64,000 bases of DNA from Streptomyces sp. AV19 (GCF_015999245.1 NZ_JAEAMR010000010.1:68183-132182); one strand, 5' to 3'; counted from the first letter of the stretch, positions 48,395-57,306 are shown. Notes: generated by a model from the letters alone, not told the origin. Numbers and translations are program-made.

Positions 48395-49048
48395 CTACTC
48401 CGCCGCCCGCACCGTCACCTCGCTGAACTCCACCCGCGCGTCCTCCGTGTACATCCCCACGGCCCCCTGCGTGTAGGGACGTTCCTGGTCCTGGTAGGCG
48501 ACCAGGCCGCGGCCGTCCACGCTGACCTCCATGCGCGCGCCGCGCTGGGCGATGCGGACGGCGGAGGTCCGGCCGGCCGGGTACGAGCCCTGGCCCGTGG
48601 CCAGGAAGCGCTGGCCGCCGGGGTAGGCGGGGTCCCGCTTGCCCAGTTCCCAGCCGTTGGGTTTGAGGGTGAGGTAGTAGAAGTGCTCCGGGTCGGAGTA
48701 GGACCACAGGAGCCAGGGCACCTCCCAGGGGTTCGGGGCGGGGGTGCGGAGCTGGGAGACGGTGCGCATGCGGGCCGCGTAGTCCACGTTCTCGTACGTC
48801 GCCGTCGAGACGACCAGGGCCGCGTGGGTCTCGTCGGGGCGGGTGGCCGGGGCGGGGGAGAGGGTCAGGACGCCGTCGTGGCCGTCGACCGTGCCGTGGC
48901 CCGCGAAGACCGTTCGCCAGGGGCCGTGGACCGAACCCTCGGCCCACGGCCCCTCCGGCGCGTTCTCCTCGCTCCACAGGGCGTACGCCCCGAACCCGAG
49001 GCCGATGAGGGCGGCCGCGGTGAGGAGGAGCCGATGGAGTCTTGTCAT
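48395..49048 (-). CDS. Exported jelly-roll (concanavalin-like) protein in the polysaccharide locus
   Basis: The 217-aa protein has an N-terminal membrane anchor or signal (MTRLHRLLLTAAALIGLGFG) and one beta-sandwich domain: GPWRTVFAGHGTVDGHDGVL, PWLLWSYSDPEHFYYLTL, VSVDGRGLVAYQD, and GAVGMYTEDARVEFSEVTV. The fold resembles the LamG/DUF1080-type concanavalin domains that bind or cleave glycans. It is the last gene of the minus-strand glycan operon and overlaps the epimerase gene by ATGA, so a role with the polysaccharide is likely. Confidence 0.75.
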   Translation of the reverse strand: MTRLHRLLLTAAALIGLGFGAYALWSEENAPEGPWAEGSVHGPWRTVFAGHGTVDGHDGVLTLSPAPATRPDETHAALVVSTATYENVDYAARMRTVSQLRTPAPNPWEVPWLLWSYSDPEHFYYLTLKPNGWELGKRDPAYPGGQRFLATGQGSYPAGRTSAVRIAQRGARMEVSVDGRGLVAYQDQERPYTQGAVGMYTEDARVEFSEVTVRAAE

Positions 49049-50229
49049 GCGGTCGAGTATGAACCCGGGCCCTCGGGGAGGCGGGCCTCCACGGGGGCCG
49101 CGTCCGCGTCCGCCCCGAAGTCCTCCGCGAGCTGGGCGATGATGCGTTCGGTCGCGCGGCCGTCGCCGAACGGATTTCCGGCGCCGGCCATCCGGTCGTA
49201 CTCCGCGCGGTCGTCGAGGAGGCGTTCGACGGCGGCCAGGATGACGTCGGGCATCGTGCCCACCAGCCGCGCGGCGCCCGCCTCCACCGCCTCGGGCCGC
49301 TCGGTGGTGGTCCGCAGGACCAGGGCGGGCTTGCCGAGGCTCGGCGCCTCCTCCTGGATGCCACCGGAGTCCGTCAGCACCAGATCGCAGGCGGCGAGGG
49401 TGGCCGAGAAGTCGAGGCAGCCGAGGGGCTCGACGACGCGGACGCGCGGATGGCCGGTCAGCTCGGGCAGCAGCGCGTCACGCACCGCCGGGCTCTTGTG
49501 CAGGGGCAGCAGGATCTCCACGTCGCCCCGGTCGGCCAGCCGTCGTATGGCCCGGCCCATGCCGCGCATGGTGTCGCCCTGGTTCTCCCGGCGGTGCAGC
49601 GTCAGCAGCACGCGCCGCAGACCGGTGGAGCCGAAGTGGCTGCGGCCGCCCCCCTTCTCCAGCACCCACAGCAGGTTGTCGATGACGGTGTTGCCGGTGG
49701 TGAAGACCTCCGAGGCGGCAATGCCCTCGCCCACCAGGTGTGCGGCCGCGCGCGCCGTCGGCGCGAAGTGCCAGCGCGCCACGCGGCCGATGAGGCGGCG
49801 GTTGAGCTCCTCGGGGAACGGGTTGTCCAGGACGCCCGTGCGCAGCCCCGCCTCGACGTGGGCGACGGGGACGTGCTCGTAGAAGGCGGCCAGGGCGCCG
49901 GTCAGCGCGGTGGTGGTGTCGCCCTGGACGATCACGAGGTCGGGGCGCTGCGCCCGGATGATCTCGCCGAGGCCGTCGACGAGGCGGGCGGTGAGGGTGG
50001 ACAGCTCCTGGCGCTCGCGCATGACGTCGAGCTCGGTGCGCTCGCGGACCTGGAGCAGGTCCAGCATCTGGTGCAGCATCTCGCGGTGCTGGCCGGTGGT
50101 GACGACGAGCGGCTCGAAGAGCTCGGAGGCGGCCATGGCGCGGGCCACGGGCGCGAGCTTGATCGCTTCGGGGCGGGTGCCGAGGACGAGCATGGCACGC
50201 ACGGGGGCGTTGATCAGGTTCGAGGACAC
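49045..50229 (-). CDS. wecB: UDP-N-acetylglucosamine 2-epimerase (non-hydrolysing type)
   Basis: The 394-aa GT-B fold enzyme interconverts UDP-GlcNAc and UDP-ManNAc. Motifs: VLGTRPEAIKLAPV, VVTTGQHREML, VQGDTTTAL, VAHVEAGLRTG, NPFPEELNRRLIG, LLTLHRREN and LTDSGGIQEEAP, all typical of the non-hydrolysing WecB/MnaA group. GTG 50229 follows GGGAGAAC. Placed directly downstream of a membrane glycan synthase, it probably supplies UDP-ManNAc, or a derivative, for the polymer. Confidence 0.93.
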   Translation of the reverse strand: MSSNLINAPVRAMLVLGTRPEAIKLAPVARAMAASELFEPLVVTTGQHREMLHQMLDLLQVRERTELDVMRERQELSTLTARLVDGLGEIIRAQRPDLVIVQGDTTTALTGALAAFYEHVPVAHVEAGLRTGVLDNPFPEELNRRLIGRVARWHFAPTARAAAHLVGEGIAASEVFTTGNTVIDNLLWVLEKGGGRSHFGSTGLRRVLLTLHRRENQGDTMRGMGRAIRRLADRGDVEILLPLHKSPAVRDALLPELTGHPRVRVVEPLGCLDFSATLAACDLVLTDSGGIQEEAPSLGKPALVLRTTTERPEAVEAGAARLVGTMPDVILAAVERLLDDRAEYDRMAGAGNPFGDGRATERIIAQLAEDFGADADAAPVEARLPEGPGSYSTA

Positions 50230-50275
50230 GGTTCTCCCTGGGACGTCACGGAGTCAGGGTGCTGTGCGAAGTGCC

Positions 50276-51559
50276 TTACGTGCGCGCGGTCTTCAGCCAC
50301 GTCTGCTTGCCGGTCAGCATCCGCCACAGGCCCCACCATCCGGCGGCGAACCAGATGTAGCCGTAGAAGACGAAGACGTGCGACAGCAGGATCGCGCGGG
50401 CCAGTCCGAGGCCCTGTTCGCGCCGGGAGTAGACCCAGCCGTAGACGTAGGCGGCGGTGAAGGACAGGACGTACGGGCCGATCACCCACATCGGGTGGAT
50501 CAGGGGACGGCCGGCCTCCACCGAGCCGGCCACCGTGCCGCCCACCGCGACCAGGAAGGACAGCGGCAGCAGCGAGGTGAGCAGGATGAGCACCGGGCTG
50601 GAGAGGTGGTAGAGCAGGTCCAGCGCGGGCCGGGTGGGGACCTCGCGGACGATCAGCGGGACGAGTCCGGCCGACTGGAGGTGTCCCTGGAACCAGCGCG
50701 AGCGCTGGCGCACCAGCCGCCGGACGTCGAGCACGGCCTGCTGGGAGACGGCGGCCGAGGTGCAGTGCTGGTTGGTCCAGCCGTGGGCGATGAGGCGGAC
50801 GCCGAGGTCGAGGTCCTCGGTCAGGGAGTCGCTCCAGGGGCCGGAGCCGTCCGGGCCCATCAGGGTGTCGAGCGCGGCCAGCCGCATGAACTGGCCGTTG
50901 CCGCCCATCCCGACGCTGCCGATGGTGCGGCGGGCGCTCTGGAAGATGTCGCCGTAGATGACGAACTCCATGTCCTGGAGCCGGGCGAGCAGCCCCTGGC
51001 CGCGGTTGTACATCCGCACCCCGATCTGGGTGCCGCCGGTGCGCGGGTTGTCGAAGTACGGGTCGACCGCCTGGACGACGTGCGGGTCGAGCCGTCCGTC
51101 GGCGTCCACGACGCAGACGATGACGTCGCGCGGGTCGCGCCCGTCGAGCAGGCCGGACGAACGCAGGTGCTGGATACCGGCGTTGAGGGCGGCGCCCTTG
51201 CCCTTGCGGGCGTTCGGCAGGTGGCGGCGCAGGAGGCGGACCTTGCCGGGCTCGGCGCGGCAGGCGGTCCCGGCGATCTCGCCGGTGCGGTCGTCGGAGG
51301 CGTCGTCGATGACCAGCGCGAGGGTGTTGCGGGCGGGCAGGGCGGTGATGCGGGCCAGGCTCTCGGCGAGCACCTTCTCCTCGTTGAGACAGGCGAGGAG
51401 GAAGACGTAGAGGCGCTGGTCCCTGGGACCCCGGGATCTGCGGAAGCCGCGCCGGGAGATGAGGAACAGGGCGGTGTTGTAGCAGCCGGCCATCACGATG
51501 ATGGCGATGCTGGCCCAGACCAGGAGTTCGCCCTCGATGACGATCTCGTTCAGTGTCAC
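50276..51559 (-). CDS. Membrane-embedded family 2 glycosyltransferase (polysaccharide synthase)
   Basis: The 427-aa processive-type synthase has one N-terminal helix (about 12-34), a cytoplasmic GT-A domain and about four C-terminal helices (318-405). Catalytic motifs are complete: DD at 85-86, DAD at 152-154, ED at 248-249 (LTEDLDLG) and QRSRW at 285-289. This is the BcsA/PgaC/hyaluronan-synthase arrangement, which polymerises and exports a beta-linked glycan. GTG 51559 overlaps the upstream 66-aa gene by 4 nt. The sugar is not evident from sequence; GlcNAc or ManNAc are likely from the context. Confidence 0.9.
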   Translation of the reverse strand: MTLNEIVIEGELLVWASIAIIVMAGCYNTALFLISRRGFRRSRGPRDQRLYVFLLACLNEEKVLAESLARITALPARNTLALVIDDASDDRTGEIAGTACRAEPGKVRLLRRHLPNARKGKGAALNAGIQHLRSSGLLDGRDPRDVIVCVVDADGRLDPHVVQAVDPYFDNPRTGGTQIGVRMYNRGQGLLARLQDMEFVIYGDIFQSARRTIGSVGMGGNGQFMRLAALDTLMGPDGSGPWSDSLTEDLDLGVRLIAHGWTNQHCTSAAVSQQAVLDVRRLVRQRSRWFQGHLQSAGLVPLIVREVPTRPALDLLYHLSSPVLILLTSLLPLSFLVAVGGTVAGSVEAGRPLIHPMWVIGPYVLSFTAAYVYGWVYSRREQGLGLARAILLSHVFVFYGYIWFAAGWWGLWRMLTGKQTWLKTART

Positions 51560-51756
51560 GAGCGGTCACCGGAATTCCGTATCCGGAACCACAATTTGAG
51601 CGATATCAGTGTCGCGGCCACCACGCAGTAGAGCAGGAATCCGGCTCCCGCCACCTGCTGGAGCCCTCTCGCGAAGGGAAGTCCCGGAAGGACTTCCGGG
51701 GCGGCCGTCAGCCCGGCAAGAGGCACGACGACGCCCAGCGCGGGTTTTCCGTACAT
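51556..51756 (-). CDS. 66-aa membrane protein, partner of the glycan synthase
   Basis: This small two-helix protein starts MYGKPALGVVVPLAGLTAA, and its second helix is QVAGAGFLLYCVVAATLISLK-like (residues about 34-54), ending in a basic tail. It starts at ATG 51756 after GGGGGGAA and overlaps the synthase start by GTGA. Size and position recall the small accessory membrane subunits of PgaCD or BcsA-type synthases, but the sequence itself is not diagnostic. Confidence 0.75.
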   Translation of the reverse strand: MYGKPALGVVVPLAGLTAAPEVLPGLPFARGLQQVAGAGFLLYCVVAATLISLKLWFRIRNSGDRS

Positions 51757-52013
51757 GGGTTCCCCCCCCATTTTCCGCCTTCTTCGAGGCGTGCGCTGGG
51801 AACGTATCAGACCGCCCGGTCCGTTCAGTCGTACATCCGGGAAATCGTTGAATCCGGCGTGTAAATTCTCGTGACCCGCCGGTAGTTCTGCCTGTTCATC
51901 GCGGGTTTGTGACGGGTGAGGTCTGTGGTCCGCACCAATTTCGGATTCGAAAAGGTGCTCGGGAAGTGCCCGGAAGGCGCTCGGAACGCGCCGGGGGCGG
52001 CTTCCGGGATGTA
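51757..52013. other. Divergent upstream region of the polysaccharide locus
   Basis: This stretch separates the minus-strand synthase operon from the plus-strand deacetylase-like gene. It is less GC-rich than the flanks (for example around 51840-51865 and 51935-51960). It must carry the minus-strand promoter, which I cannot place. Confidence 0.5.
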
Positions 52014-52042
52014 TTGACAGCGATCGTCCACCCCACCAGAAT
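52014..52042 (+). promoter_or_regulatory. Vegetative-type promoter for the DUF2334 gene
   Basis: TTGACA (52014-52019), a 17-nt spacer and CAGAAT (52037-52042). This is the best sigma-70-type match in the window. Transcription would start near 52050, leaving a leader of about 40 nt with the ribosome binding site GGGGGGAA before ATG 52093. Confidence 0.6.
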
Positions 52043-52092
52043 CGGCCAACTGTCGGCCCGTACGGTGCGGACATCACAGGGGGGAATCGCAT

Positions 52093-54003
52093 ATGCGTGC
52101 GCGTCATTCCAGGCGGAGACGAGGAATTTCCCGGATCTCGCTGGCGCTTTCGATAGTCGCCGCCCTGACGGGCGGCTTCGCTCTTTCCCAGGAGGGCGCC
52201 GGGGCCGCAGGGGCCCCCGGGGGGAAGGAACACGCGTCCCACGCCCTGCAGGGCGCCGGTTCCACGGCCCTGTCCGGCGCCGGCGCCAAGGACCTCAGGG
52301 CCTGGCAGGCCGCCCGGCTGGCCAACGAGAAGCTCCGCCGGGAGCACAAGCTCGTCATCCGCCGCACGACGCCGAAGGCGGGCGCCGTCGCCGGGCAGGG
52401 CGCCGTCGCCAAGCCGGCGGCGGCCCGCCCGGGCGCCGGGAGCGTCGTGCCCGCGCTCGCCCGGCCGCAGGCGGCGGCCGCCTCGTCCTCCGCGCTCGTC
52501 CTGTACGACACCACGGGCCCGTACGGCTACCTCGGTGAGCTCTACGCGATGGCCGCCGCCAACCTCGCCGGGCACTTCGGGACCGTCACCGCCAGGCCCG
52601 TCTCCTCGTACACCGCCGGAATGGTCGGCCAGTACACGGCGACGGTCTACATCGGCTCGACCTACTACGGCGGGAGCGTCCCGGACGCCGTGCCCGCGGC
52701 GTTCTACCGGGACGCCCTGGCCACCGTCCGTCCCGTCACCTGGATCGGCGACAACATCTGGGGCATGGCGGGCGCCGTCGGCGTGGACGCCTTCAAGCAG
52801 CGCTACGGCTGGGACCCGACCAACTCCTACTACACGCCGGGCGGTTCGGCCGGCAACATCACCAAGGTCTCCTACAAGGGGCAGCAGCTGACCCGTAGGA
52901 TCCCCGCCGGTTACGACGGCGGCGTGCTGCACCCCGCGCTGGTGAGCGGCCCCGGCTACCCGCAGGTCACCCAGCTCGCCCAGGCCACGGACGCCAACTC
53001 CGGTGCCACCAGCCCCTGGGCGATCCGCTCCGGCAACCTCACCTACGTCGGGGAGATCCCCTTCACCTACGTCTCCGAGTCCGACCGCGTGATCGTCTTC
53101 GAGGACCTGCTCTTCGACGGGCTCGCGCCGGGCACCGCCGAGCGGCACCGGGCGTTCGTGCGGCTGGAGGACATCAGCCCCAAGGCCGACGCGGCCGAAC
53201 TGCGGCAGGTGGCCGACTACCTGTACGCGCAGAAGATCCCGTACGGGATCAACGTCATCCCTGTCTACAAGGACCCCAAGGGCACCTACAACAACGGGGT
53301 TCCCGAGACCGTCACGCTCGACCAGGCGCCCCAGGTCGTCTCCGCGCTCAAGTACATGCTGGCCCGCGGCGCGGTGCTGATGGACCACGGCTACACCCAC
53401 CAGTACAGCAACGTGAACAACCCCTACTCCGGGGTCACCGGCGACGACTTCGAGTTCTTCCGGGCGCACGTCGACTCCGCCGACAACGTCGTCTACGACG
53501 GGCCGCCCGCCGAGGACTCGGCCGCGTGGGCCCAGGCGCGCCTGACCTCCGCCTTCGCCGGTTTCGCCGCGGCCGGGCTGCCGAAGCCGGCACTGTGGAC
53601 GACACCGCACTACGCGGCCTCGGCCACCGACTACCGTGTCCTCGGACAGAACTTCTCCGCCCGCCTGGAGCGATCCTTGTACTTCGCAGGCACGTTGAGC
53701 GGCGCCCCCGCGGACGCCGGCCGGTACATCGGCCAGTTCTTCCCGTACGCGGTCAAGGACGTCTACGGGACCACGGTCCTGCCGGAGAACCTCGGCAACT
53801 ACGAGCCGGAGGCGTACAACAACCACCCGGCCCGGCTCCCGGCCGACCTGATCGCCTCGGCCAAGGCGAACCTGGCCGTCCGTGACGGGGTGGCGAGCTT
53901 CTTCTACCACCCGTACTACGGAACGGGGCCGCTCAAGCAGACGGTCGACGGCATCCGCGCCCTCGGGTACGCCTTCGTCGCACCGGCGGAACTGAACCAG
54001 TGA
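52093..54003 (+). CDS. Exported DUF2334 polysaccharide-deacetylase-like protein
   Basis: The 636-aa protein has a signal peptide (RISLALSIVAALTGGFALSQ), an Ala/Gly-rich linker (about 35-135), a flavodoxin-like or sugar-binding region (about 140-345) and a C-terminal DUF2334 domain of the NodB-like deacetylase superfamily. Candidate metal and catalytic residues are in RLEDISPKAD, MDHGYTHQYS and FFYHPYYG. DUF2334 proteins are thought to act on surface glycans. The stop overlaps the next gene by GTGA, and both are divergent from a glycan synthase, so it probably modifies that polymer outside the membrane. Confidence 0.85.
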   Translation: MRARHSRRRRGISRISLALSIVAALTGGFALSQEGAGAAGAPGGKEHASHALQGAGSTALSGAGAKDLRAWQAARLANEKLRREHKLVIRRTTPKAGAVAGQGAVAKPAAARPGAGSVVPALARPQAAAASSSALVLYDTTGPYGYLGELYAMAAANLAGHFGTVTARPVSSYTAGMVGQYTATVYIGSTYYGGSVPDAVPAAFYRDALATVRPVTWIGDNIWGMAGAVGVDAFKQRYGWDPTNSYYTPGGSAGNITKVSYKGQQLTRRIPAGYDGGVLHPALVSGPGYPQVTQLAQATDANSGATSPWAIRSGNLTYVGEIPFTYVSESDRVIVFEDLLFDGLAPGTAERHRAFVRLEDISPKADAAELRQVADYLYAQKIPYGINVIPVYKDPKGTYNNGVPETVTLDQAPQVVSALKYMLARGAVLMDHGYTHQYSNVNNPYSGVTGDDFEFFRAHVDSADNVVYDGPPAEDSAAWAQARLTSAFAGFAAAGLPKPALWTTPHYAASATDYRVLGQNFSARLERSLYFAGTLSGAPADAGRYIGQFFPYAVKDVYGTTVLPENLGNYEPEAYNNHPARLPADLIASAKANLAVRDGVASFFYHPYYGTGPLKQTVDGIRALGYAFVAPAELNQ

Positions 54004-55088
54004 GGGCGAAGAAGGGGGCGGCCGTCCTCGGGCTCGCGGTCGCGGCCGCCCTCTTCCTCGCCGGGTGCTCCACCACGGACTCCTCGGAGCCCCGGGAGTC
54101 CCCCGGCGTCACCGCGAGCCGGAGCGCGGCCAAGCGGCCCGACGAGCGGAAGGAGACCCCGCTGAAGGGCATCACCCTCCCCTCCTGGAACAAGGACGAC
54201 TACGACAGTCCCGAGGCCGGAACGTATCTGCGGCAGATCGCCGCCACGGGGGCCCGCTGGGTGACCTTCACCCCCACCTGGTACCAGGACCGCGTCACCG
54301 ACGCGGAGTTCCGCCCCACGGACGAGACCGCGAGCGACGACAGCCTGCGGCACATCGTCCGGCTCGCCCACGACGCCGGCCTCAAGACGATGATCAAGCC
54401 GCACGTCGACCTGGTGAAGGGCGGCGACCGGGCCGGGATCCGGCCGGAGGACGCCGAGGCCTGGTTCGCGGTCTACCGGCGCTTCATCACGCACTACGCG
54501 CGGCTCGCCGACGAGACCGGGGCCGAGCGGTTCGCGGTCGGCACGGAGCTGGCGGGCACCTCGGGGGACGGCGACCGCTGGAAGGAGGCGGTCTCGGCCG
54601 TCCGGGCGCGCTACGGAGGGCCGTTGACGTACGCCGCCAACTACGACGAGTACCGGCGCGTCGCCTTCTGGCAGGAGCTCGACCTCATCGGGATCGACGC
54701 CTACTGGCCGCTCGGCGACCGGCCCACGGCGGACGCGGCGGCGCTGCGCCAGGCGTGGCAGCCGGTGGTGGAGGAACTGGCGGCGTTCTCCGCGCGGCAG
54801 CACCGCCGGATCCTCTTCACCGAGGCGGGCTACGTCAGCCAGCGCGGCTCGACGACGGCGCCGTACTCCTGGACGGTCAGCGGTGCGAACGGCGACGCGG
54901 AACAGGCCGCGGGCTACGAGGCGTTGCTGGCCGCGTTCGAGGGCAAGGCGTGGTGGGCGGGGGTGTGCTGGTGGATGTGGGACGACTGGCCCGGGGCGGG
55001 GGAGACGCCGCGGAAACTGTCGTACACGCCGCACGGGAAGCCGGCGGAGCGGGTGTTGAGGCGGTGGTGGGGGGTCGCCGGCCGCTGA
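54000..55088 (+). CDS. Glycoside hydrolase-like lipoprotein, GH113-type TIM barrel
   Basis: The 362-aa protein has a lipoprotein signal ending LFLAGC (Cys23), a Ser/Glu/Pro linker, and a (beta/alpha)8 barrel like GH113 beta-mannanases: GARWVTFTPTWYQD, MIKPHVDLV, FAVGTEL with acid/base candidate Glu183, LIGIDAYWPLGD, and LFTEAGYVS with nucleophile candidate Glu275. WWAGVCWWMWDDW is near the end. Both Glu residues are present, so it should be active. Translational coupling to the DUF2334 gene recalls PgaB, where a deacetylase and a glycosidase domain are fused. Confidence 0.85.
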   Translation: MRAKKGAAVLGLAVAAALFLAGCSTTDSSEPRESPGVTASRSAAKRPDERKETPLKGITLPSWNKDDYDSPEAGTYLRQIAATGARWVTFTPTWYQDRVTDAEFRPTDETASDDSLRHIVRLAHDAGLKTMIKPHVDLVKGGDRAGIRPEDAEAWFAVYRRFITHYARLADETGAERFAVGTELAGTSGDGDRWKEAVSAVRARYGGPLTYAANYDEYRRVAFWQELDLIGIDAYWPLGDRPTADAAALRQAWQPVVEELAAFSARQHRRILFTEAGYVSQRGSTTAPYSWTVSGANGDAEQAAGYEALLAAFEGKAWWAGVCWWMWDDWPGAGETPRKLSYTPHGKPAERVLRRWWGVAGR

Positions 55089-55113
55089 GGCTGTGCCGGG
55101 GTTGCTCCCCGTC

Positions 55114-55331
55114 CCGCCCTTTCACCGTTTCCGCAGCAGCGCGCTGCGCACGCTGTCCTCAAACGCCGGACGGGCTGGATTGGCGCGCCGAATTCAGCCC
55201 GTCCGGCGTTTGAGGACGAACGCGGCGCAGCCGCGTTGCCTCCGCGCGGAGCGCGCGAGAAACGGTGAAAGGGCGGGCGGCGCAGCCGCGTTGCCTCCGC
55301 GCGGAGCGCGCGAGAAACGGTGAAAGGGCGG
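55114..55331. repeat. Inverted-end cassette with perfect 55-bp tandem duplication
   Basis: The left end CCGCCCTTTCACCGTTTC is at 55114-55131. An inverted pair of the 23-bp unit follows (55155-55177 and 55195-55217) around a near-palindromic 17-nt loop containing GGCGCGCC. Then 55223-55277 is repeated exactly as 55278-55332; each copy ends in an inverted cassette end (55259-55276, 55314-55331). The whole lies between two convergent stop codons (26 and 17 bp away). Confidence 0.9.
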
Positions 55332-55347
55332 GGCGGGGAGCAATCCC

Positions 55348-56217
55348 TCACGTGTCGCACTCCGCGACACCCCCGCACACACCGCACCGCACCCGCACCC
55401 GCCCCACGCACCCCACCCGAAGCCACTGCCGGCACGTCGGGCACGGGAAACGGACCCGCTGCGGGTCGCCCTCGAAAACGTAGGCGGCGGGCGCCGACGA
55501 CACCCCCGCCCGCCGGTCCCGCGCGTACCGGTGCCGTCCCAGCCGCCCCGCCCCCGCCAGCGGCGCCCGCCGCTCCTCGTTCCGGGCCCGCCGCGCCCCG
55601 GCGGCGTACGCGTCGTACGCCCGCGGGCTGGTGAACCACGGCGCGGGGTCCTCCCCGAAGGCCCGTGCCCGCAGGGCGAGGACGTAGCCGAACTCCTCCG
55701 GCGTGAGGTAGCCGAGCTTCTGCGTGGTGAGCGCGTCCTCCCGGTACGCGTCGAGCAGCAGCCACCCAGCCCCGAGGTACGCGGACACCGTGTCGGTGAG
55801 GATCTCGTTGTCGCGGGTGCCGGTGAAGGCGAGCCCGAGCCGGTGCAGGAAGACGTGGGTGACCTCGTGGGCGAGGGCCGCCCCGATGTCCCGGCGGTGT
55901 TCCTTGAAGCGCGTGTTGAGCTCGACGAAGTACTCGGGCCCGGCGGCGAGTTCGACGCTGCCCGCGTGCCGCATCCCGTGGAAGGTGACGATCATCCGCG
56001 CGTCCGGCAGCCGCAGGTGCCGCACGATCGCGCCGGCGACGCGCTGCACGCCGAGGTAGGGGTCCTCGTCGTCGGAGAAGGCGACGTCCGCCGGGGGGAC
56101 GCTCAGGACGAAGTCCCGCACGCCGGCCGCGGAGAGGCGCCGGTACAGGGCGGTGACCGCGCGGTGCACCGTCGTCAGGTGCGGGAACCCGTGCAGGATC
56201 TCGACGTCCGTGCCCAC
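55348..56217 (-). CDS. Putative zinc metallopeptidase with C-terminal zinc ribbon
   Basis: The 289-aa protein contains HEVTH (residues 117-121) in GAALAHEVTHVFLHRLGL, an HExxH metallopeptidase motif, with a plausible third ligand in DNEILTD (Glu138). At the C-terminus CPTC and CGVC form a four-cysteine zinc ribbon (about 260-285). No signal peptide is visible, so it should be cytoplasmic. I do not recognise the family. It starts at GTG 56217 and is divergent from the trypsin gene. Confidence 0.75.
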   Translation of the reverse strand: MGTDVEILHGFPHLTTVHRAVTALYRRLSAAGVRDFVLSVPPADVAFSDDEDPYLGVQRVAGAIVRHLRLPDARMIVTFHGMRHAGSVELAAGPEYFVELNTRFKEHRRDIGAALAHEVTHVFLHRLGLAFTGTRDNEILTDTVSAYLGAGWLLLDAYREDALTTQKLGYLTPEEFGYVLALRARAFGEDPAPWFTSPRAYDAYAAGARRARNEERRAPLAGAGRLGRHRYARDRRAGVSSAPAAYVFEGDPQRVRFPCPTCRQWLRVGCVGRVRVRCGVCGGVAECDT

Positions 56218-56455
56218 CGGCCACCACCGCCCCGTTCCGGGGCCCGGAGCCCCGCCCCTTCCACTCTACGGGCCCGGCCCTCCCGACCGAACGGTCCGTA
56301 CGTACTGGCCGGAACCGTCCTTGTCGCGGGAACCGCGCGCTCCGATACTCGCAGCGCGCCCACCCGGGTCACTGTGTGACACACGCATCGGCGACCGTCG
56401 TGTGCCTTGTCATGAACCTGGCGAAAGCGCCCAACCTCCCACGAAAGGACGTCCC

Positions 56456-57253
56456 TTGCGCATCCACACCACGGCAGCGAAGAGATGCCTCGCGGTCGGC
56501 GCGGTGGCGCTCGCCGCCTTCAGCCTTCAGCCGGGCGGCGCCCAGGCCGCCCCGGCGAAAGAACCCGGCCCCTACGTCGTCGGCGGCGTCCCCGCCCAGC
56601 AGGGCGAGTTCCCCTGGATGGTCCGCCTCTCCATGGGCTGCGGCGGAGCCCTCTACACCAAACAGATCGTCCTCACCGCCGCGCACTGCGTGAACGGCAG
56701 CGGACCCAACACCTCGATCACCGCCACCGCGGGCGTCGTCGACCTCAACTCCTCCCAGGCGGTCAAGGTCAACTCCACCCGGGTCCTCCAGGCCCCCGGC
56801 TACGACGGCTCCGGCAAGGACTGGGCGCTGATCAAGCTCGCCAAGCCCGTCGACCTGCCCACCCTCAAGACCGCCGACACCACCGCCTACAACTCCGGCA
56901 CGTTCACCGTCGCCGGCTGGGGCGCCGACAAGGAGGGCGGGGCGCAGCAGCGCTACCTGCTCAAGGCCGACGTGCCGTACGTGGACGACGCCACCTGTAA
57001 CTCGGCGTACGGCGGCGGCACCATACCCGCCGAGGAGATCTGCGCCGGCTTCCTGGACACCGGCGGCGTGGACACCTGCCAGGGCGACTCCGGCGGGCCG
57101 ATGTTCCGCAAGGACGACTCCGGCGCCTGGATCCAGGTCGGCATCGTCAGCTGGGGCACGGGCTGCGCCCGGCCGCACTACCCCGGCGTCTACACCAAGG
57201 TGAGCACCTTCGCGAAGGACATCGCGGCGGGCGCCGCGAGCCTGGGCGGCTGA
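56456..57253 (+). CDS. Secreted trypsin-like serine protease
   Basis: The 265-aa preproenzyme resembles Streptomyces trypsin (SprT). It has a signal peptide (about residues 1-31), a short propeptide ending in GPY, and a mature start VVGGVPAQQGEFPW. The catalytic triad is His77 (TAAHC), Asp122 (KDWALIKL) and Ser212 (GDSGGP); DTCQGDSGGP and SWGTGCARP fit trypsin specificity. A TTG start at 56456 with AAAGGA upstream gives the expected leader; longer in-frame sequence has no signal. Six Cys are present in the mature part, as in bacterial trypsins. Confidence 0.93.
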   Translation: MRIHTTAAKRCLAVGAVALAAFSLQPGGAQAAPAKEPGPYVVGGVPAQQGEFPWMVRLSMGCGGALYTKQIVLTAAHCVNGSGPNTSITATAGVVDLNSSQAVKVNSTRVLQAPGYDGSGKDWALIKLAKPVDLPTLKTADTTAYNSGTFTVAGWGADKEGGAQQRYLLKADVPYVDDATCNSAYGGGTIPAEEICAGFLDTGGVDTCQGDSGGPMFRKDDSGAWIQVGIVSWGTGCARPHYPGVYTKVSTFAKDIAAGAASLGG

Positions 57254-57306
57254 CCCCGTCCGGTCCCGAACGGCCCCCGGCCGGACTTCCGGCGGTCCCG
57301 CCGGGT

